From positions 1 through 12,392 of the forward strand of contig JANLHD010000109.1 of NCBI GenBank assembly GCA_024653865.1: 12,392 nucleotides of DNA, in the 5' to 3' direction. Every line of letters starts with the position of its first letter. The stretch's first letter is position 1. Below the pieces are notes generated by a model, which worked only from the letters and a program-made list of their open reading frames with translations, did not search any database and was not told the DNA's origin. Made by a program: the position numbers and the translations under genes. This DNA is from an archaeon. GTDB lineage: Archaea; Iainarchaeota; Iainarchaeia; Iainarchaeales; Iainarchaeaceae. Positions 1 to 5,931 of this stretch are shown here, in pieces.

Positions 1-449
1 CTTTCGCCCATTGGTTTTTGTTCGTCCTTTAATTTGGCGTAAATTTCGCTATTACTCGGGTTATTTTTGTCCCCTTTTTCAAAAAGAGGGGGCCTCACAT
101 CAAAGCTCCTTCTCCAGATATGAACCTGTTCATCGCCATGCTTTTCGCGCATCTCCTGCTTATTCAATCCGGTGAGTGCGCCATAATGCCTTTCGTTGAG
201 CCGCCAGTTTTTTTTAACCTGTGCATGGTTGCCCATTTCTTTGAGGCAAAGTTCCGTGGTCCGTATTGCCCTTTTCAGGTAAGACGTATATACGACATCA
301 AATGTGTATCCTTTTTCCTTGAGGATTTTTCCTGCATTGATGCATTCTTGCACCCCTTTTTCCGACAGGTCTATGTCTTTCCAGCCGGTGAAGCGGTTTT
401 CAAGGTTCCACTTGCTCTGTCCGTGCCTTAGCAAAACAAGTTTTTTCAT
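1..449 (-). CDS. gpmA: 2,3-bisphosphoglycerate-dependent phosphoglycerate mutase, 3' end cut by window edge
   Basis: This cytoplasmic enzyme interconverts 3- and 2-phosphoglycerate in glycolysis and gluconeogenesis through a phosphohistidine intermediate. I translated the minus strand from the ATG at 449-447; 149 codons are visible before the left edge, so roughly the last 80-100 residues are outside. Residues seen: the RHGQSKWN signature with the phospho-accepting His9, [13 protein letters not shown] (residues 20-32), [10 protein letters not shown] (56-65) and [15 protein letters not shown] (83-97), which contains the probable acid/base Glu86. FDVRPP and PMGE further on also fit the cofactor-dependent family. 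The start overlaps the stop of the upstream JAMM gene by one base (TGATG), which implies translational coupling. Many archaea use the unrelated cofactor-independent enzyme, so this bacterial-type form may have been acquired by transfer (inference). Confidence 0.93.
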   Translation of the reverse strand, partial: MKKLVLLRHGQSKWNLENRFTGWKDIDLSEKGVQECINAGKILKEKGYTFDVVYTSYLKRAIRTTELCLKEMGNHAQVKKNWRLNERHYGALTGLNKQEMREKHGDEQVHIWRRSFDVRPPLFEKGDKNNPSNSEIYAKLKDEQKPMGE

Positions 450-811
450 CAATCCACCACTCTGAGCCTTATGGACCTTCCCTTATTATCGAAGGCGCGG
501 ATCGTATTAAAATCGTAGGGGTGGCTGATGATTAGGTGCACTTCGCCGCTTTTTCTGAATGACTCCAAATCCGCATCGGATGGATGGTTGTATTTGGATG
601 GGTGCGAGTGCACGGTGCCTATGATTTCCCTGTCGATTGGCACCAAGTGGGGCATGTATGATGCAAAGTCATCGCCAAATATTGCCGGGACAATGACCAG
701 TTCCTCTATGGTTCTGTTTTTTCCGCCGAGCATTGAAAAAAATTCCTGTGGGTAGATGTTTTTGGACGCGATTATTATTGATTCGAGCGCCGCGGATTTT
801 ATGGAGTACAT
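449..811 (-). CDS. JAMM/MPN-domain metallopeptidase-like protein (Mov34/JAB family)
   Basis: This is a 120-residue single-domain protein of the JAB1/MPN/Mov34 family: zinc isopeptidases that in archaea can remove ubiquitin-like SAMP modifiers, with relatives of other specificity. The complete JAMM signature is visible: Glu23 (PQEFFSML), then His68-x-His70 (TVHSHP), Ser78 and Asp81 (HPSDAD), with the canonical H-x-H-x7-S-x2-D spacing. An active zinc site is therefore expected. I prefer the ATG at 811. A TTG at 853 would add 14 residues and overlap the upstream gene by 17 bases, but members of the family usually begin close to a sequence like [10 protein letters not shown]. No good Shine-Dalgarno site precedes either start. 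The stop overlaps the gpmA start by one base. The substrate is unknown and no ubiquitin-like gene is present in the window. Confidence 0.85.
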   Translation of the reverse strand: MYSIKSAALESIIIASKNIYPQEFFSMLGGKNRTIEELVIVPAIFGDDFASYMPHLVPIDREIIGTVHSHPSKYNHPSDADLESFRKSGEVHLIISHPYDFNTIRAFDNKGRSIRLRVVD

Positions 812-836
812 TACTGAATTTACGCTTTGATTTTTA

Positions 837-2012
837 TTAAATCCCGATGCCAAGGTAGTGCATTGCGGTTGGCGCGATTAGAAACGCCATGCAGTTGCTT
901 CTTTTTGCCCCCGATTGCCATGCATACATGCTAATTCCCGCTGCGGACATTGCCGCGAGCAATCCAAGGGGGCCGCAGAAAAAGAGTATTGCCGCGCAAA
1001 GAAATATCGCGGTTGCCATTGAGGCTTTGCTGTAATCGTATTTTTCCGCGGCCTTTGCCGCGATTTTTCCTAGCTTTATGGTTATGAGTGCGGCTATCCC
1101 AGAGGATGCCACAATTGCGCTTGCCAGGAATGCGGTTTGTGCCAAATTTATTTCGAGCGAATCGTTTATCGCTATTGCCATTCCGGTCCTTGTTTTTCCG
1201 AGGGCGTAGAGTGCCAGCAGGCTGAAGAATAAGTTTGCGGTGTTCATTCCGCCGACCATCGCAAGAAAGCCGCGCCTTCCCATTCTTCGCACGGCGCTTT
1301 GTGTGACTATTGCCGCCTGGCTCGGGCCTATTCCGGGAATCATTGAAACAATTGAAGAAGCGAGTGCCGCCAAAAAGCCCCCGGTTAAAGGCGTTTTTGT
1401 TTCCGTTTCGATTTTTTGTTCGGGCACCTTGCTTTTTTTTAGTATGCTCATAATGAGCCCTGGGAATGCGAAGAATCCGCTCACAAGCGCCATTATCGGG
1501 TTTGGGATGGATGATTCGAATGCGATTATTCCAATTATTGATGCCGCGCCGATTACCAGCATTGCCGCCTTTTTGTTTTTTTCTTTGGCAACAATTATTG
1601 CCATTGTTGTGGCAAGAATTGCCGGAATCACAAGCGGCAGGTATTTTCCGTAATTTATTGCGAAGGAGAAAAAAAACGGAACGAGTGCGAGCGAAAAAAT
1701 AATTGCGACAATTCCCCCCGTGGTCATGTGCGTGATTGCCTCAATGCCTTTTCCTTTCATTAATAGTGCGTGTCCCGGCAGGCTTGCCAAAAAATCGTCT
1801 TCTCCGGGTGCGCCCAGTATTATTGTCGGTATTGAGTCGACAAAGGAGTGCGTAATTCCCATTGCGACGACGAATACGGCGAAGTTGAGGCCGTCGAAAT
1901 GCCCCGCGTAGAGTGCCATGAATGCTATGGTGTTTGCGTGGATTCCTGGTGTGATGCCTGTGAATGTTCCCGCAATGCATCCGAGCAATAGCCACGTGAT
2001 TTTTTCAATCAA
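837..2012 (-). CDS. TctA-like (tripartite tricarboxylate transporter permease family) integral membrane protein
   Basis: This 391-residue, very hydrophobic protein resembles the large permease subunit of tripartite tricarboxylate transporters in its shorter archaeal form (TctA/DUF112 group). The family's internal duplication is visible: a glycine/proline-rich re-entrant type motif near residues 15-25 (TFTGITPGIH) and its counterpart at 220-236 (SSIVSMIPGIGPSQAA). A conserved APGEDDFLASLPGHALLMKGKG-like segment covers residues 68-89. A charged loop near 192-208 separates the halves. The start is TTG at 2012, preceded by GGAGAGGA; the next ATG codons lie past the first motif, so they would truncate it. 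The gene overlaps the OB-fold gene by 8 bases. No small TctB-like or periplasmic TctC-like partner is visible, so the substrate and even a transport role are inferred from family only. Confidence 0.82.
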   Translation of the reverse strand: MIEKITWLLLGCIAGTFTGITPGIHANTIAFMALYAGHFDGLNFAVFVVAMGITHSFVDSIPTIILGAPGEDDFLASLPGHALLMKGKGIEAITHMTTGGIVAIIFSLALVPFFFSFAINYGKYLPLVIPAILATTMAIIVAKEKNKKAAMLVIGAASIIGIIAFESSIPNPIMALVSGFFAFPGLIMSILKKSKVPEQKIETETKTPLTGGFLAALASSIVSMIPGIGPSQAAIVTQSAVRRMGRRGFLAMVGGMNTANLFFSLLALYALGKTRTGMAIAINDSLEINLAQTAFLASAIVASSGIAALITIKLGKIAAKAAEKYDYSKASMATAIFLCAAILFFCGPLGLLAAMSAAGISMYAWQSGAKRSNCMAFLIAPTAMHYLGIGI

Positions 2013-2361
2013 TCCTCTCCACTTCCGAAACTATTATTTCGAGTTCGCCTTCGTATGCAGAAACTTCGCCTTTGAGCCTGATGGGTTCTCCTTCGCGCAA
2101 AAGTGTCATTTGGCTGGTTTTTGGGGAAAAGTAAACGCTTTTTGTGCTCGATGAATTGCTCAGCGTAAAAAAGGCGTTGTTGTTCGAGAACCTAAGGCTA
2201 GAAATTGTTCCAAATGTTTCTATTTTTTGCCCAAGCAAATCCATTGTGATTGGCGCATCCCCGATTTTTTGCGGGCCCGGGTCAATAAAGACCATTCCCA
2301 GTATGCCCGCAAGTGCCATGAAAATAGCGAATATTTTTGCCTGTTCGCTGCCTATGTGCAT
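2005..2361 (-). CDS. Membrane-anchored OB-fold protein
   Basis: This 118-residue protein has one N-terminal membrane segment (about residues 9-25, AKIFAIFMALAGILGMVF) followed by a single beta-rich domain (about 43-117). The pattern of that domain matches the OB-fold of the tRNA_anti/nucleic-acid-binding type: a QKIETFGTISSL strand, a NNAFFTLSNSS strand, KSVYFSP, then EGEPIRLKGEVSAYEGELEIIVSEVERI. The anchor would place the OB domain on the outside or, less likely, against the inner membrane face. A nucleic-acid ligand is possible but not shown. ATG at 2361 is preceded by AGGT at short distance. It overlaps the TctA-like gene by 8 bases, suggesting that the two are made together; OB domains can also be protein-binding accessories. 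Confidence 0.72.
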   Translation of the reverse strand: MHIGSEQAKIFAIFMALAGILGMVFIDPGPQKIGDAPITMDLLGQKIETFGTISSLRFSNNNAFFTLSNSSSTKSVYFSPKTSQMTLLREGEPIRLKGEVSAYEGELEIIVSEVERID

Positions 2362-2369
2362 TAATACCT

Positions 2370-2392
2370 AAAAACACAAAAAAGATTAAAAA
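2370..2392 (-). terminator. T-rich archaeal-type terminator after the pilin operon
   Basis: Read on the minus strand, the gap between the last prepilin and the OB-fold gene contains three T runs (5, 6 and 5 bases) within 23 bases. There is no accompanying hairpin. Archaeal RNA polymerase terminates at such tracts, so this may end the pilus transcript. The same stretch includes TATTTTTAAT about 28 bases ahead of the next start, so it could also serve as a weak TATA element. Confidence 0.4.
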
Positions 2393-2408
2393 TACGACGA
2401 TTGACGAA

Positions 2409-2753
2409 TTAGGTGCATAGTAGGGGCAAGGGGTTGTTGATGTATGCTTCTATGGGGGGTTCTAATTGAATTGCCTCTATTGCGTCAATGTAATCATCTA
2501 TTCTGGAGCTTGGCGGTTCGGGTTCCATGAATGCCACCACCACGATATGGGTTTCGCAGTTCGCGGACTCTATTTTTTGGAGTGTTTCGCTCCCGCCTTT
2601 TTGTGAAAGCACTGCGAGCACCGCTTCGCGTGCGGATGCATTTATCAGCACGCTATTTTGCACGCCCACAAAGCTTCCGAGCACGATTGCCGAGAGCGCA
2701 ATCACAATTACTGCGACGAACACGACTTCAATGCTCGCCTGTCCTTTTTCCAT
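2409..2753 (-). CDS. Class III signal peptide prepilin-like protein (114 aa)
   Basis: This is a secreted pilin-like protein with the archaeal class III prepilin leader MEKGQASIE followed at once by a hydrophobic helix (VVFVAVIVIALSAIVLG). Cleavage is expected between Gly4 and Gln5 by the prepilin peptidase encoded two genes upstream, and Glu of the SIE motif is the conserved assembly residue. The mature part is about 110 residues, with two cysteines (in ANCETH and near the C terminus, LLCT) that could pair. I chose ATG at 2753 because a TTG one codon earlier would add only a residue. The start lies 6 bases after the stop of the preceding prepilin gene. It is the last gene of the pilus operon, and its larger ectodomain suggests a minor or tip subunit (inference). 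Confidence 0.85.
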   Translation of the reverse strand: MEKGQASIEVVFVAVIVIALSAIVLGSFVGVQNSVLINASAREAVLAVLSQKGGSETLQKIESANCETHIVVVAFMEPEPPSSRIDDYIDAIEAIQLEPPIEAYINNPLPLLCT

Positions 2754-2759
2754 CAAACA

Positions 2760-3209
2760 TCAGCCCTCGAAGTTGACGCTTACAGTATTGCCAACTTTGC
2801 TTGCCACTGCGAGGTAAATTCCTTCCGGGATAGTGGCTGGGTTACAAGTGAAATCCGTGCCAATATTTTCCGTCCTGGAATTGCAATCTGTTGAACCGTC
2901 GCATGTAGGGGTTTTTGCGGTGTAAGAAAATGAAACTTTGTGAATGTCGGAAACTGCGTCATTGACGCATGTGATTTCTCCGCCTTCCGGCACCACGATT
3001 CTAACCGACCTTTTTGTGCCGCTTCCAGAAACCGAAACGTATTCGATTGCGTTCGCAATCTTGCCTGTCGCAACCCTTAGCTTTGCGATGCCCGAGACGT
3101 CCTTTATTGAGTCCGAGGCTTCCGCTACGTTGGGCTGGATGATTGTTGTTATGAATAGTATTGCGAGCAATAGCACGAGTATGAATTCAATTGATGCCTG
3201 TCCTTTCAT
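2760..3209 (-). CDS. Class III signal peptide prepilin-like protein (149 aa)
   Basis: This is a type IV pilin-like protein with a minimal class III leader (MKGQASIEF) and a hydrophobic N-terminal helix to about residue 24 (ILVLLLAILFITTIIQ). Cleavage is expected after Gly3. The ectodomain contains four cysteines: one in EITCVND and three clustered in a 20-residue stretch (PTCDGSTDC ... DFTCNP), suitable for two disulfides outside the cell. I chose ATG at 3209, which overlaps the stop of the prepilin peptidase gene in a classic ATGA arrangement. An in-frame ATG at 3224 would add five residues ahead of the leader and is less likely. The size and cysteine pattern fit a minor pilin or adhesin-like subunit (inference). 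Confidence 0.87.
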   Translation of the reverse strand: MKGQASIEFILVLLLAILFITTIIQPNVAEASDSIKDVSGIAKLRVATGKIANAIEYVSVSGSGTKRSVRIVVPEGGEITCVNDAVSDIHKVSFSYTAKTPTCDGSTDCNSRTENIGTDFTCNPATIPEGIYLAVASKVGNTVSVNFEG

Positions 3210-4327
3210 GCCAATATTGCCCATAAGAAATCACCGATGATTTGCGACAAAATGTAGGCGAGCAGTATTGCCGGGACAAAGGCCATTGTTTTTTTGACCT
3301 TGATTTTTTCCGGAGCCAGGCCCGCTTTTGCGCTTTCCCTGATTTTTTTTGCCTCATCCTCCGTAAGCCCGCCCGCCATGTTGGGGGAGGAAATCACGTT
3401 GCCCTCGATTTTGAAGTCGGCGAGGGCAATTTGTAACCTATTATTCATTACGTTGTTTATAACTCTTTTTATGGATGGCTTCTCCACTTCCTCGATTCTG
3501 TTGTTTTTTTCCACAATGTAGTTTTCGGGAATCATTCCCTCCTCGATATTTTGCGTGTCAATCTCTTCCTTGAATGCCTTTTCCTTGCTCTCCGAGTAGA
3601 GCTTCCACAATCCATATCCGAGCATGAGCGGCAGCGTCACATAAATCGCGTTCTGGGCCATTGCGTTTGCATTTAGGTAAATTCCCGCAAGTGCCGCGAT
3701 TGCGATTGCAAAAACCCTTATTTTTCCAGGGAGGAGGGCGACAATAACCACTATTGGGAGCACGAGGAAATCATTCAATGCGAATTTGGAAATTATTGTG
3801 TTCGCCCCCGAAGCCAAGATTCCGAGTGCTAGCAATTGCAGCGCCTTTTTTTGCACCGCCTCGATTGCCTTTTTGAGTAGTTGTGGGTGCTTGATGAGTG
3901 CGGAGAACGCCATTATGATTCCAAGGGGAAGCACGGCAAATGCGGAATATATTATGAGGGTTACTCCAAAGATTGGGAGTTCTTGCGCAAGGAATGGCCA
4001 TTGCGCCACCCCAATCCATGTTGCGATTAGTTGGTAGTTGATTGGGTTTAGTATCGCTATCGCCGTGACAAGTTTCACGTCTCCGCCCGCCCACACTCCG
4101 AGGCGGTAGAGTGCGTAGCATGCGGTGTATGCGATTATTCCTCCCGCGAGCGCGTAAAATAGGGGCATTGGGGTTTGGGCGATGTATGATTCCGCGGCCT
4201 TGAGCACGATTCCAATCCCTGCGAGGGTGAAGGTGAGCTTGTTGTAGACCATTCTTTCCTTGAGGTCTGTGTACACTGCTATTGCGAGTGCGATTAGTGT
4301 TATGAAAAAATAGAGTTCAGGAAACAA
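3206..4327 (-). CDS. Archaeal prepilin peptidase, A24 family (GxGD aspartic protease), with C-terminal extension
   Basis: This membrane aspartic protease removes the short positively charged leader of class III prepilins. Both catalytic aspartates are visible: Asp21 in YTDLKERMVYN at the end of the first membrane helix, and Asp83 in the GGDVKL motif. Several hydrophobic helices follow up to about residue 240. After them come a charged cytoplasmic stretch (245-345) with a LTEDEAKKIRESAKAG segment, and a final helix (MAFVPAILLAYILSQIIGDF), matching the C-terminal domain of archaeal A24 enzymes. At 373 residues it is much longer than the bacterial-type core. The start is TTG at 4327: an in-frame TGA stands three codons upstream and the next ATG (codon 26) would lose Asp21. 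It lies between its own probable substrates. Confidence 0.92.
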   Translation of the reverse strand: MFPELYFFITLIALAIAVYTDLKERMVYNKLTFTLAGIGIVLKAAESYIAQTPMPLFYALAGGIIAYTACYALYRLGVWAGGDVKLVTAIAILNPINYQLIATWIGVAQWPFLAQELPIFGVTLIIYSAFAVLPLGIIMAFSALIKHPQLLKKAIEAVQKKALQLLALGILASGANTIISKFALNDFLVLPIVVIVALLPGKIRVFAIAIAALAGIYLNANAMAQNAIYVTLPLMLGYGLWKLYSESKEKAFKEEIDTQNIEEGMIPENYIVEKNNRIEEVEKPSIKRVINNVMNNRLQIALADFKIEGNVISSPNMAGGLTEDEAKKIRESAKAGLAPEKIKVKKTMAFVPAILLAYILSQIIGDFLWAILA

Positions 4328-4333
4328 TGGGGA

Positions 4334-4504
4334 TCAACCCAAGAGGCTTGAGACCGCATCGTTCCTGTTGTCAACCACTTCGGCTGTTGCCGTGTCCGAC
4401 ATGGATGATATTTGGAGTGCGATGGCGCTGACCACAATGACCAGCATGACCGCGAATAATACGGTCAAAAGGTATTCCACTGCAACCTGCGCCCTCTCGT
4501 CCAT
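4334..4504 (-). CDS. Tiny prepilin-like protein, DERAQ leader (56 aa)
   Basis: This short gene is found by translating the minus strand. The product begins MDERAQVAVEYLLTVLF, continues as one hydrophobic helix to about residue 32, and ends with a short polar tail (SSMSDTATAEVVDNRNDAVS). The Q-x-x-x-E-Y arrangement immediately before the hydrophobic helix matches class III prepilins, although the residue before the expected cleavage site is Ala rather than Gly. After cleavage it would be about 51 residues, similar in size to bacterial Flp pilins. A strong ribosome site (AAGGTGA, 5 bases before ATG) supports translation. It lies between a class III pilin gene and the peptidase, with gaps of 15 and 6 bases. 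Its stop codon is in frame with the peptidase start. Confidence 0.85.
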   Translation of the reverse strand: MDERAQVAVEYLLTVLFAVMLVIVVSAIALQISSMSDTATAEVVDNRNDAVSSLLG

Positions 4505-4509
4505 TCTTT

Positions 4510-4516
4510 TCACCTT
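4510..4516 (-). promoter_or_regulatory. Shine-Dalgarno site of the 56-aa prepilin
   Basis: The minus strand reads AAGGTGA five bases ahead of the ATG at 4504, in the 15-base gap after the preceding pilin stop. It fixes the start of this very short gene. Confidence 0.7.
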
Positions 4517-4519
4517 AAA

Positions 4520-4786
4520 TTACGTGCTTGCAGTACAATTTGGATATGTTCCGCCGCAGTTGTAGGTATCGTTTCCAAGTGGTACAGTGCCGGTGCATGC
4601 CGCTCCGTTGGCTGTTCCCGCGAGTGCGTTTTGCTGCCTGCAAAGTGCCGCTGCGCTTGTGTCTCCTGTCTGTGTCTGCCCCTGGTTTGCTATGTTGAGC
4701 AAGAGCGTTATTACTATGACCGCAACTAGTACCGCGCCTCCTATGAGAAGCAGGTATTCGAGTGCTCCTTGTCCTTTTTCAGCCAT
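4520..4786 (-). CDS. Class III prepilin, probable major pilin (88 aa)
   Basis: The product has a textbook archaeal class III leader, MAEKGQGALEYLLLIGG, followed by a long hydrophobic helix ending near residue 33. Cleavage is expected between Gly5 and Gln6. The mature protein is about 83 residues. Its polar C-terminal part has four cysteines (ALCRQQ, AACTGT, YNCGG, PNCTAS) and N-x-T glycosylation sequons (NDT, NCT), consistent with an extracellular disulfide-stabilised glycoprotein. A start at 4825 would add 13 residues before the leader and is rejected: GGAGGG lies 9 bases upstream of the ATG at 4786, the best ribosome site in the operon. That site plus the small size suggest this is the most abundant filament subunit (inference). 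Confidence 0.9.
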   Translation of the reverse strand: MAEKGQGALEYLLLIGGAVLVAVIVITLLLNIANQGQTQTGDTSAAALCRQQNALAGTANGAACTGTVPLGNDTYNCGGTYPNCTAST

Positions 4787-4795
4787 TACCTCATT

Positions 4796-4801
4796 CCCTC
4801 C
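4796..4801 (-). promoter_or_regulatory. Strong Shine-Dalgarno site of the 88-aa prepilin
   Basis: GGAGGG on the minus strand is 9 bases before the ATG at 4786. It decides between this start and an upstream in-frame one, and it is the strongest such site seen in the pilus operon. Confidence 0.65.
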
Positions 4802-4821
4802 TTTTTTGTAAATGTTTAATC

Positions 4822-4971
4822 TCAATTCAGCTGGTCCTGGATTTGTGGTTGAACATCGCCAGTGACGAAGCTCTTTAATCCAAAGCCAACAATAACCACG
4901 ACCGCAACGGCAACAAGCACAAGCCCTATTACTTCGGTGGCTGCCTGTGCGCGCTCGTCGTGAATGATCAT
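4822..4971 (-). CDS. Tiny prepilin-like protein, DERAQ leader (49 aa)
   Basis: This very short gene is found by translating the minus strand from the ATG at 4971, two bases after the stop of the second GspF-type gene. The protein begins MIIHDERAQAATEVIGLV, forms a single hydrophobic helix to about residue 32, and has a 15-residue polar tail (SFVTGDVQPQIQDQLN). It shares the DERAQ-x-A-x-E leader core with the 56-residue protein two genes downstream, so the pair forms a sub-family distinct from the KGQ prepilins. Cleavage before Gln would leave about 41 residues, essentially a helix with a short tail. Position, leader and helix all argue for a Flp-like pilin or helical assembly factor; the exact role is unknown. 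Confidence 0.82.
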   Translation of the reverse strand: MIIHDERAQAATEVIGLVLVAVAVVVIVGFGLKSFVTGDVQPQIQDQLN

Positions 4972-4973
4972 CT

Positions 4974-5927
4974 TTAAACGCCCCCCACTATCGCTGCTGA
5001 AACTATTTGCGCAGTTAGGTAGGACAAATATGCAATAAACAGAAGCCCTGGGAAGTATATAATACTTTTCCCGAGCTTTCCTTCACGCATTACGCTAATC
5101 ATTACGCTTGTGGCAAATGTCTCTATGAATATGTACGCCTGGATTGCGAGGCTAATTACGCCAACAGCCCTTAGTGCTTCCGCCTTTTCGGATGCCGAAA
5201 CCACCGCAGCAGCAGCTGAAATAAGTAGCCCGGAAATGGTTGACACGAACCCAAATATCATTGGAGCAACAATGCCTCCTGCCACAACCATGAAGATTAC
5301 CTGCATCACGGTCCTTGATTTTCTCTCCTTGTTTATGCGGTGTGCCGCGCGCACGTCCTCGGAGATTTGCTCGAGCACATTTGCAAGGCCGGCTCCCGCG
5401 TTCACGGAGTCCACGATTATTGTCATGGTTCTTTGCACCAGCCTTGAGTCAACGTTGCGTGAAATGCTGAGCAAGGCGTTTGAAAAGTTTTCCCCCTCCT
5501 CGAGTTTTCTTAGGACTTCGTTCATTTCTTTTTTGAGCGGCCCGTATTCCGCTGTTGCGATTTCCCTCAGCGCGTATTCGTATGTGCCGCCCGCGCGCAA
5601 AGTGTCCGCCATTTGCCTTAGCGCATCGGGCAGAGCCTCCTCTATTTGTTCTATTCTTCTTGCTGCAAGCAGGTATGGGTAGCCCACCATCAAATCAACT
5701 ATTACAAAGAATATGAGAAGCCCAAGTTGTATTCCCTGGCCCGGCAAAATGAGTGTTTGCACGAAGTAGCCGATTGCTATTCCCGCAATTGAGGAGATCA
5801 AAAGCGAGAGCAGTATCCAGAGCAATGGGTCAACCTTGAACTCCGCGCCGTGCAAATAGCTGGCGTATTTTTTGAGCGCCCTTGATTGGTTTAGAATGGG
5901 GACTTTTTCAAGCAATCTTAACGCCAT
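4974..5927 (-). CDS. Type II/IV secretion system F-type platform protein (second GspF/TadC-like subunit)
   Basis: This 317-residue inner membrane platform protein belongs to the T2SSF/GspF family. After a short amphipathic N-terminus there are two membrane helices (about 35-60 and 66-88). A cytoplasmic T2SSF domain follows (about 92-205), with EEALPDALRQMADTLRAGGTYEYALREIA, then the NAGAGLANVLEQISEDVRAAHRI motif. Three hydrophobic segments close the protein (about 207-240, 255-280, 288-312). It is paired with the larger paralogue just upstream (4-base gap), as in archaeal pilus and Tad systems, where the two halves form one platform engaging the ATPase. ATG at 5927 is chosen over TTG one codon earlier; GAGGGTGTGA lies just upstream. 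It ends two bases before a tiny prepilin gene. Confidence 0.9.
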   Translation of the reverse strand: MALRLLEKVPILNQSRALKKYASYLHGAEFKVDPLLWILLSLLISSIAGIAIGYFVQTLILPGQGIQLGLLIFFVIVDLMVGYPYLLAARRIEQIEEALPDALRQMADTLRAGGTYEYALREIATAEYGPLKKEMNEVLRKLEEGENFSNALLSISRNVDSRLVQRTMTIIVDSVNAGAGLANVLEQISEDVRAAHRINKERKSRTVMQVIFMVVAGGIVAPMIFGFVSTISGLLISAAAAVVSASEKAEALRAVGVISLAIQAYIFIETFATSVMISVMREGKLGKSIIYFPGLLFIAYLSYLTAQIVSAAIVGGV

Positions 5928-5931
5928 CAAA

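Noticed and set aside
120..431. A plus-strand open frame at the left edge
   Set aside because: The opposite strand encodes conserved phosphoglycerate mutase motifs through the same bases.
5110..5682. A 190-codon plus-strand open frame
   Set aside because: It is antisense to the T2SSF domain of a clearly real gene, and its Ser/Ala-rich product resembles no family.
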